Positions 7,373 to 11,425 of a DNA stretch of 11,425 nucleotides are shown piece after piece (within the stretch, counting starts at the first letter, position 1; every line of letters begins with the position of its first letter). The stretch is taken from positions 1 through 11,425 of the forward strand of contig JAKQKF010000071.1 of the NCBI GenBank assembly GCA_029560815.1, given 5' to 3'. The notes under the pieces are model-generated. The model did no database searches and was not told the origin of the DNA. It worked only from the letters and a program-made list of their open reading frames with translations. Made by a program: the position numbers and the translations under genes. This DNA comes from a bacterium (lineage in GTDB: Bacteria; KSB1; UBA2214).

Positions 7373-7969
7373 ATGAATAAAGAGAATTCCAAACTCTCCC
7401 AACTCAGCGACGAAGAGCTCATCCAGCGATTTCAGGAGGGTGATCAATACGCCTTTGACCTGATCGTGCATCGCTACAAAGATGCACTGTTCAATTTCAC
7501 CTATCGCTATCTGGGCAACTCGCAGGAGGCCGAGGATGTGGTCCAGGAGACATTCCTGCGCATCTTCCGCAACCGGTTCGCCTATCGTCAGATTGCCAAA
7601 TTCTCCACCTGGATCTATACGATCGCCGGCAATCTGGCCAAGACCGAGCTGCGCAAGCGCAAACGCCGCCGGCAGGTTTACACCTCGGATATGGGATTCG
7701 ACGACAAGGAATTCGAGATTGTGGACACCAAGGCCGATACGGAGCGCGAAGTTGACAGCATGCTGACCGAAAAGCTTATTCAGGCGGCGATCGACAAGCT
7801 GCCGGAGCGGTTCCGCAAGGTGATTCTGCTGGTGGATGTCCAGGAACTTTCCTACGAGGAAGTCAGTAAAATCATGCGTGTGCCACTTGGCACGGTCAAA
7901 TCGCGCGTCAACCGGGCCAGGCTTAAACTGCAGGGCATGCTTCAGGAGCTGTTCGATGCGCAGCGATGA
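7373..7969 (+). CDS. ECF-type RNA polymerase sigma factor
   Basis: The 198-residue protein has region 2 at about 28-95 (AFDLIVHRYKDALFNFTYRY, AEDVVQETFLRIFRN, FSTWIYTIAGNLAKTELRKR) and region 4 at about 135-190 (KLPERFRKVILLVDVQELSY, EEVSKIMRVPLGTVKSRVNR). Regions 1 and 3 are absent, as in extracytoplasmic-function sigma factors. Start ATG 7373 is the only reasonable choice because an in-frame stop lies at 7364-7366; the ribosome binding site is weak. The adjacent gene encodes a membrane zinc-finger anti-sigma factor, so activity is probably set by release from it upon an envelope signal. ECF factors usually activate their own operon, but I could not identify an autoregulated promoter in the spacer. 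The target regulon is unknown. Confidence 0.95.
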   Translation: MNKENSKLSQLSDEELIQRFQEGDQYAFDLIVHRYKDALFNFTYRYLGNSQEAEDVVQETFLRIFRNRFAYRQIAKFSTWIYTIAGNLAKTELRKRKRRRQVYTSDMGFDDKEFEIVDTKADTEREVDSMLTEKLIQAAIDKLPERFRKVILLVDVQELSYEEVSKIMRVPLGTVKSRVNRARLKLQGMLQELFDAQR

Positions 7970-8020
7970 TCGCCGCAGCATGGCGAACACGAGGGCAGTG
8001 GAACCAATGATGAGGTATCG

Positions 8021-8782
8021 ATGAAAAGTTGCGACAGAATAAAAAGGAACGCCAACCACTATCTGGATGGAACGCTCTCTCCGCGTGAAAAGCAGGAAAT
8101 AGAGGCCCATCTTCAGAGCTGCCCCGGCTGTGCAGAGTCCTTTGCCTGGGCCAGGCGGTCGCGCCAGATGCTGCGCACCCTGCCGCGGCATACCCCATCG
8201 TCCAACTTTGATGTCGTGCTGCACGCCCGGATGCGGCATGCCGAATACGAGCGCCGCAGTTTCTGGCCGCTGACCATGCCGGACTGGATTTGGCAGGCCC
8301 CGGCCTATGGAGCCGCGGCCCTGCTTCTGATCGGCGCGGGAATAGTCATCGACCGGCAGTTTGATCTCGGCCCCTCCCATCCTGTCGCTGCGCAAATGAC
8401 CACCATGGACAGCGGTGCCGCCCCGGCCGCCGCTTCACCCGCCCTCGAAGAGCCGATGAACGCCCCGGTGACGGGAAGAGCCTCCGCCCCGGCCGCCGGC
8501 CTGGTGCAGGGCCGTTTCGCCGCGAACGTTGCAGAGTCAGCCCCGGCCGATGCCGGGGAACTCGCCTCCGCCCGGCTGGAGCAGACCCAGGCGCAGACGA
8601 AACGTTATGTCATGCAGAAATTTTCCATGCAGAGTCTGATCCGGGAAAACCGCAAGGCCATCGGCAATCGCCAGGCGGCTCTCGAACAATTAGCCTTTGA
8701 TACCATGCTGGTGCGCGAAACCGCCAACCGCAGCCGCAACCTGCCCGGTATCCGCGCAGTTAATGCCTCGGTGCAATTTTGA
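8021..8782 (+). CDS. Membrane-anchored zinc-finger anti-sigma factor
   Basis: The 253-residue protein starts at ATG 8021 with GAGGT just upstream, 51 bases after the sigma gene. The N-terminal cytoplasmic part is a zinc-containing anti-sigma (ZAS) domain: Cys4, then His30-x3-Cys34-x2-Cys37 in EAHLQSCPGCAESF. This fold holds the partner ECF sigma inactive. One membrane segment follows at about 94-110 (APAYGAAALLLIGAGIVI). The outer part is an Ala/Pro-rich linker (about 125-175) and a helical tail rich in Gln and Arg (EQTQAQTKRYVMQKFSMQSL to the end). The stop overlaps the start of the HtrA-like gene (TGATG), so sigma, anti-sigma and HtrA-like protein are almost certainly one transcript. The periplasmic tail is the likely sensing or docking part; this is inferred from layout. 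Confidence 0.9.
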   Translation: MKSCDRIKRNANHYLDGTLSPREKQEIEAHLQSCPGCAESFAWARRSRQMLRTLPRHTPSSNFDVVLHARMRHAEYERRSFWPLTMPDWIWQAPAYGAAALLLIGAGIVIDRQFDLGPSHPVAAQMTTMDSGAAPAAASPALEEPMNAPVTGRASAPAAGLVQGRFAANVAESAPADAGELASARLEQTQAQTKRYVMQKFSMQSLIRENRKAIGNRQAALEQLAFDTMLVRETANRSRNLPGIRAVNASVQF

Positions 8783-9966
8783 TGCGTAGAATTCTCCCTC
8801 TCATCGCTTTGGGATTAGTCCCTCTCTCGCTTCTTGCTCAGGACGGCTCCGTTCTGATGCGCTTCGAGCAGGAGATGCGCACGCTGGTCGATAAAGTCAA
8901 ACCCTCGGTGGTGACGGTATCCGCCCAGGTCCCGCTGCTGGAGCTCATCAACGGCACCGGCCATGAGGATGAGCAGTTCGTCCCCGAAGATGTCATGATC
9001 ACCAATATCGGCTCCGGCATCATCTTTGACACGCTGCATGTCATCACGCACGTCAGCGTGGTGCTGAACAGTAAAAACATCACCATTACCACCCAGGATG
9101 GGCGCGAACTGCCCGTCTCCCTGCTCGGCGTCGACAACGAGTATGGTATTGCCGTGCTGCGCAGCCGAGTCCGGCTGCATCATCCCGCCCCCCTGACCCA
9201 GGCGGGCACTCTCATCCCCGGCAGCCATGTCACCGTGATCGGGAACGCCATGGGGGTCTCGTCCGCGGTCTCCTGGGGCATCGTCAACGCCATTCGCCAG
9301 GACGGCCTGATCCAGGTGGCGGCCAATGTGGCTGCGGGCAGCGTCGGCGGACCGGTATTTGACAGCAGGGGACGCCTGGCCGGCATGCTCGCCGGACTGA
9401 TCGTGGCCAATGACCAGACGGCCGCCACGGATTCCCGGGGTGACGCTGCGCTGGTTTATCCGATGCATGAAATCGCGGCCAATGCGCGCGAGATCATCGG
9501 CACCGGCCGCTCCGAAGCCGGCTGGGTCGGCGTGACCGCCGAAGATTGGCCCGGCGGGAGAGGCTGGGTTCACATCAGCAATGTGCGCCCCGGCAGCCCG
9601 GCCCATGAAGCCGGCCTGCGCATGGGCGATATCATCGTCAGCCTGAACGGCAGCAGCATCCACAGCTCCCTCGAGCTGGCACAGTTCGTCCGGCACAATC
9701 ATCCGGGCCGCGTCATGGCCCTGGGCGTGCTCAGAGGCGACAGCACCAAAACCTTCCAGGTCAAGATCGGCTCCAACAGCATCCGGCCGGACCCCCGCAT
9801 GCAGGAGCAGTACCGGACCGCCGTGAGAAGAGCCAAAGCGGTTCCGCAGAACAAGGTCGGCCTTCGCGCCATGCAGGAGAACGCGCGGGAGCAGGAAAAG
9901 CTCATCAAGCGCATCGAAGCCCTGGAAAAGGAACTGACCGAACTGCGCAGCAAGGTCAAGGATTAG
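8782..9966 (+). CDS. Exported HtrA/DegP-like protein with one PDZ domain; catalytic triad lost (predicted pseudoprotease)
   Basis: The start ATG 8782 overlaps the anti-sigma stop and gives 394 residues. A signal peptide (MRRILPLIALGLVPLSLLAQ) is followed by a trypsin-like HtrA domain (about 25-235), a PDZ domain (about 247-335, from GWVGVTAED through VRPGSPAHEAGLRMGDIIVS) and a short C-terminal coiled coil (KLIKRIEALEKELTELRSKV). The fold markers are clear: GSGIIFD, GVDNEYGIAVLR, VIGNAMG, and GSVGGPVFD. Aligned without gaps to the usual motifs, TNNHVV becomes THVSVV with Ser92 at the His position, DxxxDLAVL becomes DNEYGIAVL with Gly122 at the Asp position, and NPGNSGGP becomes AAGSVGGP with Val188 at the Ser position. 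Nearby His90 and Ser187 are displaced by two and one residues. Proteolysis by the normal mechanism is therefore unlikely; peptide binding, chaperoning or signal sensing for the adjacent anti-sigma factor is plausible. Fold confidence is high, inactivity fairly high, role unknown. Confidence 0.9.
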   Translation: MRRILPLIALGLVPLSLLAQDGSVLMRFEQEMRTLVDKVKPSVVTVSAQVPLLELINGTGHEDEQFVPEDVMITNIGSGIIFDTLHVITHVSVVLNSKNITITTQDGRELPVSLLGVDNEYGIAVLRSRVRLHHPAPLTQAGTLIPGSHVTVIGNAMGVSSAVSWGIVNAIRQDGLIQVAANVAAGSVGGPVFDSRGRLAGMLAGLIVANDQTAATDSRGDAALVYPMHEIAANAREIIGTGRSEAGWVGVTAEDWPGGRGWVHISNVRPGSPAHEAGLRMGDIIVSLNGSSIHSSLELAQFVRHNHPGRVMALGVLRGDSTKTFQVKIGSNSIRPDPRMQEQYRTAVRRAKAVPQNKVGLRAMQENAREQEKLIKRIEALEKELTELRSKVKD

Positions 9967-10011
9967 ACCAACTGTGCTTCAGAGGCCGGGTTAGCACGTA
10001 TTTTCGGTTGG

Positions 10012-10047
10012 TCGTTCGATCAGTCGATCGTTCGATCAGTCGATCAG
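10012..10047. repeat. Exact 16-bp tandem duplication, GATC-rich
   Basis: The unit TCGTTCGATCAGTCGA occurs twice in direct succession (10012-10027 and 10028-10043), followed by TCAG. The unit contains TCGATC/GATCGA-like self-complementary pieces, so small hairpins can form across the junction. It lies in the 259-base spacer after the HtrA-like gene; apart from this repeat and the promoter at 10143, I see nothing else in that spacer and no clear terminator. Confidence 0.8.
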
Positions 10048-10142
10048 CTTGAGAACGCGCTGCGGCACTCCTCTTCCGCCCCAGCGAGCCGGTCCACACT
10101 TTCGCCCCTCCCCCTCTTTCCCAGCGGTTCCGATAATCTCTA

Positions 10143-10177
10143 TTGACTTTTTCCATAATTTTGCTAAATTATATATT
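10143..10177 (+). promoter_or_regulatory. Probable sigma-70-type promoter for zinc-ribbon gene and rdgB
   Basis: TTGACT (10143-10148), one base from the TTGACA consensus, is followed after 16 bases by TAAATT (10165-10170) and then ATATATT. The stretch GCTAAATTATATATT closely matches GCTAAACTATATAAT before uppP at 4554-4568. The surrounding DNA is strikingly AT-rich against a GC-rich background, and the zinc-ribbon start follows about 50 bases later. Confidence 0.65.
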
Positions 10178-10225
10178 CTATTTTCGTATGCATAAACAAT
10201 GCCTTTATTACAGGAGATTCTGTTC

Positions 10226-10435
10226 ATGGCCAAAGATCGCAGTTTTGCAGGCAAGACCGCCAAGGTCGCCAAGGGCGGCTCCCTGACCCACGCCAAAATC
10301 TGCCCGGTATGCGGTGAGACGATTGTCACTTTTAAGCATATCAGCCTGGTGCCCAACGAAGAGAAAAAGAGCATGCGGTTCAATGACCGCTTCATCGGCG
10401 TCTGCAAGTGCAATGCGCATGAGATTGTAGGCTGA
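10226..10435 (+). CDS. Small zinc-ribbon protein of unknown function
   Basis: The start ATG 10226 has AGGAG at 10212-10216 with a 9-base spacer; an in-frame ATG at 10199 has no ribosome binding site. The product is only 69 residues, basic at the N-terminus (MAKDRSFAGKTAKVAKGG) and carrying two Cys pairs: Cys26-x2-Cys29 (KICPVCGE) and Cys60-x-Cys62 (GVCKCNAHE), with His65 close by. This is the layout of a single zinc ribbon, 30 residues between knuckles. There is no signal or membrane segment, so it is cytoplasmic and may bind nucleic acid or a ribosomal or polymerase partner. I do not recognise the family. It has its own promoter and lies 5 bases before rdgB, so the two are probably co-expressed. 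Confidence 0.8.
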   Translation: MAKDRSFAGKTAKVAKGGSLTHAKICPVCGETIVTFKHISLVPNEEKKSMRFNDRFIGVCKCNAHEIVG

Positions 10436-10440
10436 TAAAA

Positions 10441-11049
10441 ATGGCTTCAGCCCGCCCCCGACTGCTGCTGGCCACCCGCAACCGGGACAAGGTCGAGGAG
10501 ATACGTGAAGCCCTGGCCGGGCTGGAGATCGATCTGCTCACCGTCGATGAACTCGGCCCCCTTCCCGAGGTGATCGAGGATCAGGAGACGCTCAAGGGCA
10601 ATGCCATCAAAAAGGCGGCTACGCTCGCCAGTCTCTCCGGCCTGCTTTCGCTCGCGGATGACACGGGGCTGGAGGTTGATGCGCTCAATGGCGCCCCCGG
10701 GGTTTATTCCAGCCGCTACAGCGGCGAAAACGCCACCTACGCTGAAAACGTCACCCGGCTTCTCCGTGAACTAGAGGGAGTTCTTCCCGCGGAGCGCACT
10801 GCGCGCTTCCGATGCGTCATCGCCATCGCCGATGCCAGGGGAGTGGAGACTGTTGATGGTGTTTGTGAGGGCCTCATCATTGATGAACCACGCGGCACCG
10901 GCGGTTTCGGCTACGATCCGGTTTTCATGGTGCCGGATACCGGCAAGACCATGGCCGAGCTGAGCATGGCGGAAAAGAACCGGATCAGCCATCGCGGCCG
11001 GGCGCTGGCCAGGATGCGGGTTGTCTTGGAAAAGAGGCTTGGACGGTGA
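10441..11049 (+). CDS. rdgB: XTP/dITP pyrophosphatase (RdgB/HAM1 family)
   Basis: This cytoplasmic housecleaning enzyme hydrolyses non-canonical purine triphosphates (ITP, dITP, XTP) to monophosphate and pyrophosphate, keeping deaminated purines out of DNA and RNA. The 202-residue product has all family signatures: the N-terminal LLLATRNRDKVEEIREAL phosphate-binding segment (Thr12, Asn14, Lys17), SLADDTGLEVDALNGAPGVY with the catalytic Asp73/Asp74 pair, RFRCVIAIAD, GTGGFGYDPVF at 152-162 and the nucleobase-contacting ISHRGRAL (Ser183-His184-Arg185). Length is normal. The start ATG 10441 lies 5 bases after the zinc-ribbon stop with little ribosome binding site, so translation is probably coupled. 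Confidence 0.96.
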   Translation: MASARPRLLLATRNRDKVEEIREALAGLEIDLLTVDELGPLPEVIEDQETLKGNAIKKAATLASLSGLLSLADDTGLEVDALNGAPGVYSSRYSGENATYAENVTRLLRELEGVLPAERTARFRCVIAIADARGVETVDGVCEGLIIDEPRGTGGFGYDPVFMVPDTGKTMAELSMAEKNRISHRGRALARMRVVLEKRLGR

Positions 11050-11091
11050 AGCTGATGCCAGTCGACATGGTTGATCAGGAAGGCGATCCAG

Positions 11092-11166
11092 CGGGGCGTA
11101 GCGCAGTCCGGTTAGCGCGCCTGCTTTGGGAGCAGGAGGTCCTGAGTTCAAATCTCAGCGCCCCGA
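11092..11166 (+). tRNA. tRNA-Pro (anticodon TGG)
   Basis: The cloverleaf is complete: acceptor CGGGGCG (11092-11098) with CGCCCCG (11159-11165), D stem GCGC/GCGC around AGTCCGGTTA, anticodon stem CCTGC/GCAGG with loop TTTGGGA giving anticodon TGG at 11127-11129, variable loop AGGTC, and T arm CTGAG-TTCAAAT-CTCAG. The discriminator base is A11166. The 3' CCA is not encoded and would be added by tRNA nucleotidyltransferase. It lies 42 bases after rdgB. Confidence 0.97.
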
Positions 11167-11178
11167 CAGCTTTAACTT

Positions 11179-11213
11179 AAGCCAATACAATAGATTATTG
11201 CATTGGCTTTTTT
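11179..11213 (+). terminator. Rho-independent terminator after tRNA-Pro
   Basis: AAGCCAATACAATA (11179-11192) pairs with TATTGCATTGGCTT (11196-11209) around a GAT loop, with a single A-C mismatch in 14 positions, and runs into six T (11208-11213). It sits 12 bases after the tRNA and should end the rdgB-tRNA transcript. The GAT loop and 14-position stem are the same design as the terminator at 4491-4521, with a different stem sequence. Confidence 0.88.
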
Positions 11214-11240
11214 CATGTCTGGATCCTCTCATAAGCCACT

Positions 11241-11266
11241 GCAACAGAATTGCAACAAAATTCTGT
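11241..11266. repeat. Short tandem repeat and inverted repeat
   Basis: GCAACAGAATT (11241-11251) is followed at once by GCAACAAAATT (11252-11262), an 11-base direct repeat with one difference. The same bases hold an inverted repeat, ACAGAATT (11244-11251) and AATTCTGT (11259-11266), with a 7-base loop. It lies between the tRNA terminator and the end of the converging gene. There is no T tract for the minus strand, so a terminator is doubtful. Confidence 0.5.
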
Positions 11267-11299
11267 CTGCAGATATGGCCAAGGAGGCAGCCCGTTACC

Positions 11300-11425
11300 C
11301 TAATCCTTGACACAGCGGACGGAAAATCCGTAGTGTTTGTTGTTGGCATGAGCACCGAGGCTTGCAGTTGTGTTGGAAAGGGCTCTGTACCATGCGCTGG
11401 TTCCACTGAATTCTGTGGCTGTCCA
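11300..11425 (-). CDS. C-terminal fragment of a Fibrobacter major paralogous domain (FISUMP) protein
   Basis: Reading the minus strand from the window edge gives 41 codons and a TAG stop at 11300-11302; the 5' part lies beyond the window. The peptide begins WTATEFSGTSAWYRAL and ends NNKHYGFSVRCVKD. The pattern W-(S/T)-x-T-E-(F/Y)-S, a central AWYR-L, an Asn-rich stretch and a terminal GFSVRCV(K/R)D is the characteristic end of FISUMP domains, which occur in surface or secreted proteins, often with lipoprotein or sorting signals, in Fibrobacter, Bacteroidota and relatives. It has no start codon in the window. It converges on the tRNA-Pro transcription unit. Confidence 0.8.
   Translation of the reverse strand, partial: WTATEFSGTSAWYRALSNTTASLGAHANNKHYGFSVRCVKD

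Noticed and set aside
7226..8395. Minus-strand open frame of 389 residues spanning the sigma and anti-sigma genes.
   Set aside because: The sigma region 2 and 4 motifs and the ZAS Cys/His motif on the + strand explain this DNA.
9080..9360. Possible active HtrA triad using His90 and Ser187.
   Set aside because: These residues are shifted by two and one positions from the consensus sites in a gapless alignment, and no Asp occupies the middle position (Gly122), so an active triad is unlikely, though only a structure would settle it.
11155..11406. 83-residue minus-strand open frame overlapping the tRNA-Pro terminator.
   Set aside because: It runs through the terminator and into the tRNA, and another minus frame (11300-11425) carries the recognisable FISUMP end.

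Overview
The window is a gene-dense, GC-rich bacterial chromosome segment of mostly housekeeping genes, nearly all on the + strand. It suggests a Gram-negative (diderm) organism: there is a signal-peptide beta-barrel protein ending in Phe, a periplasmic LpoA/LppC-like binding protein, and a C-terminal fragment of a Fibrobacter-type 'major paralogous domain' protein. Together with the promoter style (TTGAnT, 16-17 bases, TAAAnTATATA), this points to the FCB superphylum or a neighbouring candidate lineage such as KSB1, Calditrichota or Zixibacteria. That placement is an inference with low certainty.

Region 1 (1-4521) is an envelope block. It opens inside glmS (amino-sugar synthesis for peptidoglycan and LPS). 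Next comes a secreted protein with a helical-repeat N-terminus and a type I periplasmic binding fold, starting at a TTG codon with a good ribosome binding site. Then come a small phasin-like coiled-coil protein and an outer-membrane beta-barrel protein. A perfect 14-bp hairpin with flanking A and T runs closes the block.

Region 2 (4522-7248) has a probable promoter and an unusually structured GC-rich leader, followed by uppP (undecaprenyl-diphosphate phosphatase), a class I glutamine-amidotransferase-like peptidase C26 and holA (DNA polymerase III delta). The three genes are tightly packed.

Region 3 (7249-9966) is the most interesting part: an ECF sigma factor, a membrane-anchored zinc-finger anti-sigma factor, and an exported HtrA/DegP-like protein. 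The HtrA-like protein keeps the trypsin-like fold and one PDZ domain. In a gapless alignment to the standard HtrA motifs, all three catalytic residues are replaced (His to Ser92, Asp to Gly122, Ser to Val188). It therefore looks like a pseudoprotease co-expressed with an envelope-stress-type regulatory pair.

Region 4 (9967-11425) holds a spacer with an exact 16-bp tandem duplication, a second promoter resembling the one before uppP, a 69-residue zinc-ribbon protein of unknown function, rdgB (ITP/XTP pyrophosphatase), tRNA-Pro(TGG) and its terminator. Converging from the other strand is the C-terminus of a FISUMP-domain protein that runs off the window.
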